Below are positions 33,201-43,189 of a DNA stretch of 64,000 nucleotides, in pieces. The notes beneath the pieces are model-generated. The model saw nothing but the letters and a program-made list of their open reading frames with translations, did not search any database and was not told where the DNA came from. The stretch covers positions 43,066,501 to 43,130,500 of the forward strand of contig CM072802.1 in NCBI GenBank assembly GCA_037013495.1, in the 5' to 3' direction. The number at the start of each line of letters is the position of its first letter. Position 1 is the first letter of the stretch. The stretch comes from Hippophae tibetana (lineage: Eukaryota; Streptophyta; Magnoliopsida; Rosales; Elaeagnaceae). Both the position numbers and the translations under genes were made by a program.

Positions 33201-36200
33201 CAGACATATTTGAATACTTCCCACCTGTTGAAGGTTTAGTCAACTCAAGCAACTCAGCAGTCTTCTTTTCAAGGAAGGGACAACTGATGCAGGAATTTTG
33301 TATTGTTATTTTCTTATACAAGCTTATTACTGTCGTTTATATTTTACTCATTGTCATTTATCTTTTATTTTGTCGAATCTTTCTTGGTTTTGGACCAGCT
33401 GAGCTGGTGTTGTTTTCTTTAGAAGTTAGTTACACAAAACTGTGTGTTTTGTGTACTCGATAGGTTGTTATAGCTAGAGGTAAGGCAAGATAGTCATTCA
33501 CTTTTTTCGTGAATTGTAATCCACTTTACTCTAGTTCTCAGAATTGAATGACAAATTGATGCTGAGCTATGGTAGCTCTACTTCTTCAGAGATTTTTGTG
33601 TCCTCTGGTTTGAATCTGTGCTCCTACGCCAATAGTTACCATGTTTTAAACAAGAATTTTAACAAACATACTTAGCTTTCTCTAATTCAATTAATACATG
33701 CAAGTTATCATACAAGTTTAACACATGCATATTAAAACATAGTTGATTCAAGAAACCTGACAAGGTCAGAGCTGAAGGGTACCTCAGACATGGATAAAGT
33801 AGGACTGCTTATAGAAGAAGCAATATTGTTGTATTTTGTAGGCATTGACTGTGTCAAGGGGAAGGGTGAGTAGGAAAGATCTTCCCTTGTGCTTGGCACA
33901 CTTGAAGCCAACAATGTGCTCGGTAATGAATTTGTATATGCCTGCTGTTAGAAATTACAAAGTGAGAAGAAAATAACGAATTAATACTCTTTCCCCCCAC
34001 AACCCATAGTAAACACAAGTGGAGAGATGAACCAACCAAGAAAATAAATAAAAAAACAACAAACTGCAGCATGACATGCTAACTAAGATTGTTAAAAGCA
34101 CCAACAATTCAAATAATCAATCTCAATATTTTTAGAAAACAAAAGGAAATGATTCATCACACATCCCTTAGCTCCTCCCATTACCTCTTTATTCGATGAT
34201 ACTACCACCAATTATTGCCAAAATACCATTCAGCTCCAGACACCATTACATTTAATTGTAAATATGCTAGCATTGATAAGCTGACTAAGTTGCTAGTTGA
34301 ATATACTAACAAGAAACCATGAAGACAACCAGAATTTATATTTCACCAAGTCCAGAAGGAATCTCAGAGCATCGTATGATCAGTTTTCAGCAAAGTTAAC
34401 AATTTTGAGGAATATGAAATTCATATGTCGGTTAAAAGGAGGAGCCTGAAGCAAATGAATTTCTTATCTAAACATCAAGCAACTTTCAAAATTGTTATAC
34501 AGAATCAGATTGTCTCCTTGTGTAATATTAACAATGAAATTCAACTCATACTCATATTCTCACACAAAATTGACAAGCCATTCTTTTATTTAAAAGCACT
34601 GCATGATTGTTCGAAAAATTTAAGATTTTTAAAGACCCAGTTTATAATATTACCATTACATTAGAGAAAGCAGCAAGATTTTGCATCTGTGAAGTCTGAG
34701 CATGAATAAATGCAGAATTCAAATGTTGAGAGCCTTCATAAGTAAATCCAGGTGCAGAAGTAGGATATGAATACTCAGTCCCTTGACTAGGTTCAGGGGT
34801 TTCCTGATTCAAAACCTCTCCCTGAGAAACTGAAGAAGAATCGTAATCTCCAGCACTTTGCCCAGTTCTATGAATTAAATTTCTATCTGAGTTAGTTCTG
34901 TATCGCTCATCCACATAATATTCAGCATTTCTGCAAGAAAGAATCTTATTTACGATAGATGAATAGCCAACATATCATAAGCACATATTTCATGATCACA
35001 AGATCACAACAAACCTAGCGTTGAAATGCCCAATTGCAGAGACATCTTCTGGAGCAGATGTTTCCTCCAAATCACTATTTATGGGCCTAGACCCTAACGA
35101 TTCAGGTCTTGAGAGAGTAGCATTGTTGCCAGATCCAAAGCTTCCAAAGCTCAACTGCTGACACTCTGGAGTATGAAGTTGCAGGTGATTAGGAATTACT
35201 ACAAAAGGGCTATCCTCTTCAGTTGGTGCTTCATGATCATCCTTCAGCAAACTAAGTTGCTGCAGGTTTGCCTCCACTGATGAGGCACTACCATCTTCAG
35301 CTGAAACAGAAAAACATGAGATGCCATTGATTTAAGGAAAATTTAGAATTCTAATAGAAAGTTTAGAATAAAGAACTTCAATTTCAAGATGAAAAGGAAA
35401 TAGAAATAGAAGGGAATTCACATAAAAAATTAAAAAAAAGCTTCAAAATTTTACTCAGTTTAATACAAGTTGACTTTCCCTGTTGCACTCCCAAGTCCCA
35501 ATATGTAACAAAGGTGGAGTATGAAAAAAAAAGAGAAGTTAACTCATTAAAACAAGCTTCATAGCCAGTCATCCAAGAAAAATAGAGGCTGAGGGGGTAG
35601 GCAAGAAAAAAAACATTGTTGCAGTCAACACAAAAACAGCTTAATACAAAGCTTAACACAAAATTTACATCCTACATATTGACAACAGTAATCCAATTTT
35701 ATGCTCCATGTTGGAATAAATGCAGACTGACAAACTAATTGGTCAAGTTACCTTCATTGTGCTCAAAAGGAAGACTGTGAGGTCGATAGGAAGTTACATC
35801 TTTATACGAGTTATTATCAAAATTTTGGGCATCTTCCGAAGCATCATCTTGCATATATCTCCCAGATGAAGTAGCATGTACAATATGGTTTTGGTGAGCA
35901 TCAACATGTGGGCCATCTGCCACCTCAATCTCATCTAACTGGGACTTAAATTGCTGATTAGTTCTGTCTGAAGCCAGGGTCAAATCAGCAGGTGGTTCCA
36001 CCGATGGAGACAGGTTAGAGGTGGGCAGATGCTCAATTGAGGGCCACTCATCATCAGGATTAGTATCACGGCTTGGAATCTCTGGCTGAATTTGTGCCTC
36101 TGAAACCTTTGAACCATTATCTTGATATTGATGCAAATTTTGATTTGATGCCACCATAGGAGGTGGGGGGACACTGTTGTTAACACTATGTATCAGTTGG

Positions 36201-39200
36201 TTGGGCATGGAAGAAGCCCTGTCCTGAGGCCTACCCATCTTAACAATATCAGCCATTGAAGCTTGACCTGTGATTCCAACCCAGGCAGATTGAAATCCAG
36301 AAGAAGGCTGCAAAGATGAAAATTTTCCACCTCCAGTACCTACTGCTGGAATCTTATTTTCTGTGGCCACAGAATCACTGCAACAATTTTTTAAGGAAAA
36401 TGAGAAACAAACTCTTCAGTGTAGGCAAATAAAAATGGGTAAACTAACAGATCTACCACCAAATTATTACGGAAGTTACATACCTACCATGTAACTTTAG
36501 CGAGTTGTAAAAATAACACTCAAGAATAATTAGTGTGACAAATCTACCATTCGTTTGATTGAATTAAATTTTAACGGCTTAATAGCACGTGAGTTACAAG
36601 TTCCCCTGTAACTATTAAACAATTGAAATAACCCATACCAAAATTGGGGTTTAAGGCTAAACTAATTTCAATCCTCTCCTCCCCTCTCAATTTCTTTATT
36701 CTCTTTGCACCATTTATGGTTCCTCTCATTACATTGGTAATCACATCTATAGCGTAACTTCAGAAAATCAAACAAGGAAACATCTGCCCACGGATTTAAA
36801 TGAGTTGAACACAGAGAAAACACAAAGAGACTCATTCGTTTGTGCCATCTGTACTACTTCATCCAAGACAACCAAAGCAAGTTCTGGGAAATGAATCTCC
36901 CAGATTATCCATCAAGCACTGAGACAACACCACCTTGTCTGTCAAGACACATGACTGAATAACTTGAAATCCCACCTATGTAATCATGCCCCAAAGCATG
37001 GTTTTAAATTGTTATTTTGAGGCTCGTAAAGAGGCTCACCTTAGTAAGCATTGTTTATCTAACGAGTTAAGGGCTAGTCTCAAATGGTTTATTTGTGGTT
37101 ACACCTTTTTGTGTTTGAGGCTATAAGCCTCAAGATTTCTCTGTTATGGTATTATCTTTTAATGGGTCAGTCAAAAATCTACGATGACACGATACCAACT
37201 CATATTATACTAAGAACTAGTTTTTAGAAGGCAAAACAACCAACAAAAATAAGTATTTCTCCTTACTAATATTCCCAAAATCACATTTTGAATTGTTTTC
37301 ATGGCCATTTCAATATTTAATTATGACTGTGTATTTTTTTTTATTTAATGAATGTTAACTTATTAGTGTTTGCTTATTCATTGTTAGTAATAATTAAGTT
37401 TAGAACCATGCATCATGGGTGAAAATTGTCTCAAGACTCTTAAATGAGGCTTACGCCTCATACCACCTTGAAGCTTAAGCCTAGCTTCATGCAATAAAAA
37501 CGCATCAAGTCATAAAACCACCTTTTAAAACTTTGCACCAAAGGCACTATTGAACCCATGGGGCCCAACTCACCAAAACTAGTGCCAAGGTTCCAAAAGA
37601 CGGAAGACAATTACCCCAAATGACACAAGGCATAACCACAAGGTGGTATGAGGCATAGGCCTCATTTAAATTTAAAAAAATACATAAAATTATTAATACC
37701 CTATTATATAGAGTAAAAAATGCACTAAAAGTTAAGATAAATCATAGAATGTAAGAATAGCATAAATAGTTTGTATATAAAGTCACGAACCATATAAATA
37801 AACATCTAATTAAGATTCAAATAAAGTCACAAAACAAGTTTTAAAATGAACCACAAACAAGTCACAAAACAAGTTTTAAAATGAACCACAAACAAGTCAC
37901 ATAACATGTTTTAATATATTGGTCATTATTAGTTTCTTCCTCTTCATCTCTTGAGTCTACTAATTCAAACTCTCACCCATCACTCATCAACACTCTCTCA
38001 TGCTAGTCATTGTTAGATTCTTTCTCTTCATCCCTTGAGTCTACTAATTCAAACCCACCTCATCTCTACTGGTTTTATCATTCGTTGAATTATCATCATA
38101 TCTAATTACAATGTCTTAGTCATCATCATCAACTTCTTCATTTTCCCATTCTTCCTCTTCATCATTGCTATGTATTTTTTTATCTTTAGGAATTTTTTTG
38201 TTTCTTTGTTTTGTTTTTATTTCGTTATTTTCATTTAATAGGCTACTGGACTTTTTATTAAAAAAAACTGAGCCTAACTTAAAAATAACACAACTTGGCA
38301 ATTTATAGTTTCATGAAAGAGACATAAGTCTTATGCTACCTCAAGACACATAATCTTGAAGCATATGCCTCATTGTAAAAGGCTTAAGCTTCAAATTAAG
38401 TAGAGGAGGCGCTAACCTTAAGACCCCATCAGCCCCATTCCCTCAAGGCATTACCTCAGTGCGTTTTTGGAACCTTGTGCATTACTTCCAACTCTGAGTT
38501 CAAAAGCTAAGTTTGGCAATAGAGGTCAAACCAATGTTATAAAAGGTTACATTAAGTACTAAGGGGTTTTCCTCATGCAAGGCAAGGTCTAAGCCAAAAG
38601 ATAGTTTGAAGCATAAGCCTTAAAAATTTAACTTTAAACAACTTTAAAAAAATGAATAAAAGCAATTATTAATCCAATAAATAAATAAGCATAGAAATAA
38701 TAATAGAACACACAAAATAAATCGTATGGGTATTAACTCTATTGCTCAAATGTCAATTTGAACCTATCAGAAGCATCAACTATGGTGAAAGCAGAGCACA
38801 AAACATAACAAAAAAATGTTTGAGCAATAAGTGTAAAGAAAATGGTTACGGAGCGATAAACTCAAAAGAAAATAAAATAGATATACAAATAAGTCAAATA
38901 GGGGAAAAATGTTGCCTTAGATATTGCCAAAATTTGGTGGCGCAGAAGCAATAGAAAGAGAATGGTGACGGACCTGATTGATGATTATCGAGTACTTAGT
39001 AGTGGCTTCTCCCTCGACTATTCTTCTCTCACAATATCTAATTTCTAATACTAACAACCTCCCCCTCTTTCCCATTCTTCCTATCCCCATTATATATACA
39101 TTTGGCTTGAACTGATAGATTTTTCATTGACATTATATTAATTTCTAACTTAAAAAACTAGAGAAACCGGTAGAAATTTTAGCTTCACACAAAGCTTCAA

Positions 39201-41701
39201 TAGTACAAAATATCCAAAGCATATAAATACTTTATATAGCACATTAACTGAGCAACTGTTCTCATACTCAATATCAATTTGGGTTAAAACATAAAATGAA
39301 AGGTTTCATAAGTGACAATCAATTCAACTTCCACAATACATCCAATAGAAAAAAATTCATGACTAAGAAAGCAAAATAGCTTCACACATCAGCCTCCTTC
39401 CTCATATTCAAAAGAAATTAACATTTGGTCAATCCACTATTTCAGATGTAAAATGAACCAGCTAACAATAATTAAGCTTTGCAAGGTTGAGAAGATATCA
39501 ATATAGGGTAGCAGCCCATAGTTTAAATCATTAATTTGAAATGTTTGGATATAAACCCCATTGGTTAAAAGATCATGGTTCATAAGCCTCAAATTTATCC
39601 ATAGTGGCTTAGGCAGTCTTATGAGGCAGAACAATCTTTACATGATTTCTACTCCAGCTTTTCTTCACAATAATGACTAAAAAACAGAGGTAATCCAATT
39701 AACAAGTTGTGCTTGCAAAATAAACATGCACCAACCTACGGGTTTGATGAGAACAATAAGTGACAAACAAACAAAAGCATCATCCATTACATACACAAGT
39801 CACTCCAAATTTTAACAAGCAATTTCAGAGATCTCAGCAGGAAAAATCCACTACAAGCACGAGCATTAATTAGTGGAACAAGAAGCAAGCGACTCTACAT
39901 TTTCAAAAACATGTTTTCTAATGAAAGCTAGGAGGAAAACTTCTATCAGATTCATTATTGTGTCCCATATGCAGAATGAAAAATAAGTTGCACTTGCAAA
40001 TCGAGAGAATTCTACTAGAGTGTAGAGAGATAAACTTCACAGAAGCACATATGACAGCTTAAAGTTGGTAGCATTATGTTACTCGAAGATTAGAACAGTA
40101 GTCATGTATAGGGTATATGTCCAACCACAAACATTATGTGCCAAAAGTTTAGTCAGATATTTTTGTTTACTAAACTTCTACAATATAGTCGCACCACCAA
40201 AGGGAAGGGGGAAAGCACAAAGGGAACAAGTTTGCAATTTGTTTCAAGTTTCAAAAGCTACAACCAAAAACCTGTAGGAAGCAGTTTGACGGCTCAGATT
40301 ATTTGCAGCCACGTCATATGTAAATGATGAAGATCCTCCTTGAGCATATGTTCCATTTTCCTTCTTGAATGAAGGCTTACCCTGAAAACCAAGAGACTCT
40401 GGAAAAAATAAATAAATAAACTGATAAGTTACACTGTATGCTAGCATCCATAGGAATTTCAAAAAATGCAAATGTGGCACATTCATAATTGCATTCCAAT
40501 AGCTACAAACCATTAAAAGTGTAGTGGTTTGAACCTCCACGTCCATCATAGCGGTCTACATTGCCCCTAGTGCCACGATTTGAGGAGTTATTACCTCCAC
40601 GAGACCTTGGATCTGTTACATCCTTATTCTGAAGCATTGACAAATAAACAAGTGAAAAGAATCACAAGAACCTGGTAAATAAAAATCAAAAAAGAATACA
40701 AGGATATGCTTGTAAACACAAAAGCAAACCCATAATTTCCGTATAAGAAAACAAAAAACCTAGAGCACAATGTCAGCAAATAATGCAAATTAAGTCAATG
40801 TAAGCAAATTAAGCACAAAGCTCGAAGCAGAATCCTCTGCCCTCTCACAAACACCAGTACCCACAATGAATGTAATAAGTGACCAGCACGAAAGCTTCAA
40901 CACAAATTGCAGGAGTTTGTACGTTATCAAACAACCCACTCACCTCTTTTTTCTTTTCTCGTTTGCTCTTCACTTCATGAAAAGGATCTACACAAGTTAT
41001 CAACTTTGCATTAGAACGTTAAGCAAAATAATACAAAATAAACTTTGCAATATAACTTGCTTTGGATGGAAGCAAAAATGTCTTAATTCAGCATATGTTC
41101 CAAAGCAGCTCCAAAGTTACACAATGAGTTACTTAGAAATCGTAAGCTTCTAGTAAGTACTTTTAATATACTAGAAGATATGTAAATGAAATTGAGGAAC
41201 CAAGAAATCCAAACTTCAACAACATATATGACTTGAATCCATGAAAAATCATGTTGGGCAGCAAACAGCACAAGAGTATCAGCTTGAATCCAAAAAGATG
41301 ATGAAATCTTGGGTGAGGCCAAAAAGTATATGTAAAAGCAAAGAAGCGTATAAACACCCATAAAGCAGTTCGTTTGGGTGAACCCAAATTAAATTTATTA
41401 ACTATAAGCCGGAAAATACCGAAAAATTATATAAAACACTCAAAAGTTATATTACTGCTAGCAAACAAAAAAACTTTACCCAAAGAAAATACAAATATAA
41501 AAAGAGAGTACCTTGAGAGAGGAGGCGGTTAACGGCTTCATTAGGATCCATGTTACACTCTTTAAGCGCGGCATAGATCTCCAGCTCGGTGCAGTTATTA
41601 ACAATCTCTTTCAAGCTCTGCACCATCTTCCTCGACCCCACTGGTATGGTCGATATTCCGCTATTGCCCTTCCCATTGTTCCCTCCTACTTTCCCACTCA
41701 T
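20421..41701 (-). CDS. GIP1: GBF-interacting protein 1-like (GIP1), complete, ten coding exons
   Basis: GIP1 proteins are nuclear, Gln/Pro-rich plant proteins that enhance DNA binding of G-box bZIP factors. Exons (minus strand): 41701-41512, 40987-40944, 40628-40511, 40398-40272, 36377-35752, 35300-35015, 34930-34654, 33941-33783, 21250-20789, 20708-20421. All introns are GT-AG and the phases join without a break, giving 2577 bp or about 858 residues, the usual family length. Residues about 18-78 form the DUF1296/GIP1 N-terminal domain ([43 protein letters not shown]). An RGG-like segment follows (residues about 85-115). The long middle is acidic, Ser/Pro-rich and disordered. The C-terminal part is Gln/Tyr-rich ([29 protein letters not shown] stop). 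The start was chosen as MSGKVGG at 41701, where family similarity begins. An in-frame upstream Met at 41845 is possible. Introns 4 (3.9 kb) and 8 (12.5 kb) are swollen by repeats. Confidence 0.93.
21739..21846. repeat. Cluster of seven TGTAC motifs
   Basis: TGTACA or TGTACT occurs at about 21739, 21745, 21783, 21792, 21799, 21822 and 21841 within 108 bp of intron 8. GTAC is the core of SBP/SPL factor sites, but an AT-rich repeat origin is equally likely. Confidence 0.7.
22155..25411 (+). mobile_element. Ty1/copia retrotransposon, 5'-truncated and decayed
   Basis: From left to right on the plus strand: the end of gag ([15 protein letters not shown]); protease with [13 protein letters not shown] near 22308; the GAG-pre-integrase domain ([29 protein letters not shown], 22548-22847); integrase pieces with frameshifts (22900-23420); reverse transcriptase start ([17 protein letters not shown], then [12 protein letters not shown], 23890-24370) with the YVDD block deleted; RNase H pieces ([14 protein letters not shown] near 24815 and CDNKAAI-like near 24930); and the terminal [10 protein letters not shown] block. 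A polypurine tract GAGAGGGAG (25162-25170) precedes the 3' LTR. Numerous stops mean no product. No 5' LTR was found. Confidence 0.85.
25171..25411 (+). repeat. 3' LTR of the copia element (right limit approximate)
   Basis: Begins TGTTAAAGGGTTCTAG right after the polypurine tract and has a TATATATAG core. It appears to end near 25411 in a ...TGTACA-type terminus. Confidence 0.65.
25420..27020. other. Intron 8 interval, no element identified
   Basis: Short frames only. Around 26560-27020, plus-strand frames with stops (for example [19 protein letters not shown]) look like a decayed protein gene, possibly a LINE ORF1 or other domesticated-type sequence, but I cannot name the family. That reading is interrupted by the MITE at 27034 and seems to resume after 27370. 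Confidence 0.35.
27034..27360. mobile_element. Mutator-type MITE, 327 bp, with 9-bp target duplication
   Basis: Terminal inverted repeats AGGAGTGTCC and AGGGGTGTCC (read from the other end) are flanked by the direct repeat ATAGCTAGT at 27025-27033 and 27362-27370, with one extra A before the right copy. The interior is dominated by alternating AACCGGACC/GGTCCGGTT blocks, so most of the element can fold back. The 9-bp duplication points to the MULE superfamily. It carries no coding sequence. Confidence 0.85.
29300..29765. mobile_element. Unclassified non-coding insertion splitting the Ty3 protease from its reverse transcriptase
   Basis: AT-rich sequence foreign to the polyprotein. It contains two direct 30-bp copies of aaaaaggtgctcattagtcc-type sequence (29373-29402 and 29403-29432). 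An inverse copy of TTGGTCCTTTTACTTAT lies near its right end (about 29727-29743). The inverted ends suggest a MITE, but exact termini and a target duplication were not resolved. Confidence 0.5.
31218..31313. repeat. 48-bp tandem duplication, in frame
   Basis: Units 31218-31265 and 31266-31313 share aacaaactatgtatac-type starts and ctatgggaac-type ends. 48 bp equals 16 codons, so the integrase-upstream frame is preserved through it. Confidence 0.85.
31363..31597. repeat. 118-bp tandem duplication
   Basis: Units begin at 31363 and 31481 with agctctagaaga and end with a cagcttcatt-type sequence. The duplicated part starts in the integrase sequence ([10 protein letters not shown]). Confidence 0.85.
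32260..32849 (-). mobile_element. Copia-type 5' LTR (308 bp), primer site and leader, minus strand
   Basis: Read on the minus strand, an LTR TGATGC...TATCA runs from 32849 to 32542 with a promoter-like CTATAAATAGG. It is followed by a primer-binding site TGGTATCAAAGCC (one mismatch to the initiator tRNA-Met complement, 32526-32538). A leader of about 270 bp then ends within A-rich DNA near 32260. No second LTR or polyprotein was found, so it is a truncated copia or a TRIM-like piece inserted in the Ty3 integrase. Confidence 0.75.
33287..33665 (+). repeat. 3' LTR of the Ty3 element (limits approximate)
   Basis: Follows the end of the integrase frame (TTDAG-like) and begins TGATGCAGGAATTTTG. 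It contains CTCGATAGGTTGTTATAG and a T-rich 3' part and ends near 33665 (TTTTAACA). Confidence 0.5.
33783..36377 (-). CDS. GIP1: GIP1 exons 5-8: acidic, disordered middle
   Basis: Exon 5 (626 bp) holds [25 protein letters not shown] and the Asp-rich tail. Exon 6 (286 bp) holds [17 protein letters not shown] and [20 protein letters not shown], a short linear block well conserved in the family. Exon 7 (277 bp) ends ...AAFSNVM. Exon 8 (159 bp) ends SMSE|GTACCC in phase 0. A second potential donor 26 bp further (at 33757) would break the frame with exon 9. Confidence 0.9.
36378..40271 (-). other. GIP1 intron 4, 3894 bp, repeat-bearing
   Basis: Donor GTTTTTGG at 40271, acceptor TTGCAG at 36378. 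From about 36990 to 38640 it is built of degenerate AAGCCTCA/TGAGGCTT-type words (for example ggcttacgcctcataccacc at about 37449 and its inverse aggtggtatgaggcataggc at about 37641) in both orientations. This is a plant repeat type often found in introns. The flanking 38650-40260 shows no recognisable element. Confidence 0.6.
40272..41701 (-). CDS. GIP1: GIP1 exons 1-4: N-terminal domain and RGG-like segment
   Basis: Exon 1 (190 bp) ends in phase 1 at CAAG|GTACTC. Exon 2 is only 44 bp and encodes the basic KSKREKKKE end of the domain. Exon 3 (118 bp) encodes DPRSRGGNN and RGGSNHYTF. Exon 4 (127 bp) encodes [15 protein letters not shown] and ends in phase 2. Exons 1 and 2 together close exactly on a codon boundary (234 bp). 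Confidence 0.92.
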
Positions 41702-41960
41702 GTTCTCTCGGCCCAAACACAACCCAGAAAACCCCAAACCCACCCTTAGTTTACCTTTAGATCTGAGACAAACTCCAGAAATACGAATAACTACAACAAA
41801 AATAGACTTAGATGAGATATATGGAATACAAGTATTCCGAACCAAGAAGCTAAAACGCTCTTTCGCTCGCTTCCGTGTCTCTGTTGTGCCTCTGAAAACC
41901 CTTTCTTTCAGTACTTTGTTCTCTCATTTTCTCTCTCTTCTTTATTCTTGAGTGAATAGT
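41702..41960 (-). promoter_or_regulatory. GIP1 5' untranslated/promoter region
   Basis: Upstream of the ATG at 41701 on the minus strand lies an in-frame Met at 41845. A GAGAGAAAATGAGAGAAC-type purine-rich stretch (about 41918-41942) is typical of plant 5' leaders. No TATA box is clear; beyond 41960 the sequence becomes AT-rich repeat. Confidence 0.4.
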
Positions 41961-42141
41961 TTTTTTATTTTAAAATTTGATAAAAATTTAATTTATTAGT
42001 TATCTATCATTAAATTAAATTTAACAAGTATTATAAAATTATTAATTTTTTATTACTTTAATATCATTAAAAAAATTAAATATAATAAAAATATCATCGA
42101 TATACGTATAATTTATCGTTAACTCTTGTTAATAAATTAAC

Positions 42142-42360
42142 ATCAATGATTTTTTTTGTATCATTTTATAAAATTTAATAGTATGCAAATAACAAAAAAA
42201 TTCAACGATATTTTGTAACAATTATAAAATTTAATGGTATAAAAGTAAAAAAGTTTTTTGACATTTTTATAATAATTGTAAAGTTTAATAATATGAAAGT
42301 AATAAATCAAAGTTCGATGATATTTTTGTAACAATCCTCAAAATTCAATAATAAAAAATA
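42142..42360. repeat. Degenerate tandem array, about four units of 55-62 bp
   Basis: Units share GATATTTTTGTAACAATT followed by TAAAATTTAATGGTAT and an AAAGTAAAAA-type tail (near 42142, 42204, 42261 and 42316). Divergence is high. Confidence 0.65.
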
Positions 42361-43189
42361 TGTCTAGTACTCTCAAGATGTGTTTGTTTAAGTTCAAAAA
42401 TGAGATTTTTAAAATTAAATATATGATTTGAAAATTATTTAAAATTTTGATGAGTTTTAATGTTACATGTATTTATGTATGACTTCTTTCCCACATATAG
42501 GTGTATAATGTGTTGCATCTGTATATGTGTTTTGGTTTGACTTTCTATGTCAAAAGGGATAGAAATATGTATAACTTTTTTTGTGCATTAGATAATGAGT
42601 ATAGTTCCTGCTTAATATGCATGTACTTTTAGGGATTATTGCACATGTTTAAGAGAAGTTTGCATCTTTGAATTGCATGTTGATTATGCTTAGTCTATCT
42701 TTGTTCACCTGTGTAGGGGTGACTTGATAATAAGTTTTAGATTACACTATGTCTAAATGTTTTCTTTTCACAAGTATGTGTTGTTTCATGTGTGTAGATA
42801 CATGTGTAACTACAGACAGTACAACAATGTTAAAGCTTAGTTGGAGCTTGATGGATGAGATAAACTTACAATATGTAGTGGACCATCAAGATTGATGTTA
42901 TGATTCACAAGATATAGATGGAGCATCACAAGATAGATGCATTAGAGTCATGTACGTTGGGAGCATATTGGTTGTATGATGGAATTCACTCACTTGAAGG
43001 AATTCCTTAAGTACATCTTACATGAATTTTGTGTTTATATGTGTGTATTAGAGTTATATAGTGTTTTGCCATGAAAACCCAAAATAAAAGGTTATAATCA
43101 TATCATTTTGGTGTTGGCATTCCTATATGTAAAATACAATATCTATATTTTATTTTATGTTTATGTATGGCCTTTGTAAGGTTGATGAC
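42361..43189. other. No gene recognised
   Basis: Short frames only. The segment 43112-43189 resembles 11629-11699 (shared tgtaaaataya and tctatattttattt words), so at least part of it is a dispersed repeat. Confidence 0.4.

Larger units (their letters stand above)
28200..33665 (+). mobile_element. Ty3/gypsy chromovirus-like element (Reina/CRM-type), interrupted and decayed
   Basis: Plus-strand order: Pro/Asn-rich gag linker duplicated at about 28230-28345 and 28420-28570; a zinc knuckle remnant [14 protein letters not shown] (about 28570); [10 protein letters not shown] and [13 protein letters not shown] (protease region); an insertion at 29300-29765; reverse transcriptase ([51 protein letters not shown], 29783-30300); RNase H ([28 protein letters not shown], 30840-31090); integrase start ([19 protein letters not shown]); tandem duplications at 31218-31597; integrase continuation ([21 protein letters not shown], 31850-32220); a copia LTR insertion; integrase end ([25 protein letters not shown], to 33240); then a 3' LTR. 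Frameshifts and stops throughout. The left limit is unclear. Confidence 0.8.
21251..33782 (-). other. GIP1 intron 8, 12,532 bp, filled with transposable elements
   Basis: Donor GTACCC at 33782, acceptor TTTTCAG before 21250. It contains a copia remnant, a MULE MITE, a Reina/CRM-like Ty3 element and smaller insertions, annotated separately. The two large retroelements read rightward, antisense to the gene. The first 450 bp after exon 9 (about 21490-21720) are CCACCA/ACC-rich low-complexity DNA. Confidence 0.85.

Noticed and set aside
41702-41845. Upstream Met at 41845 as the GIP1 start
   Set aside because: The added 48 residues are not like the family, and similarity begins right after MSGKVGG. 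Kept only as an alternative.
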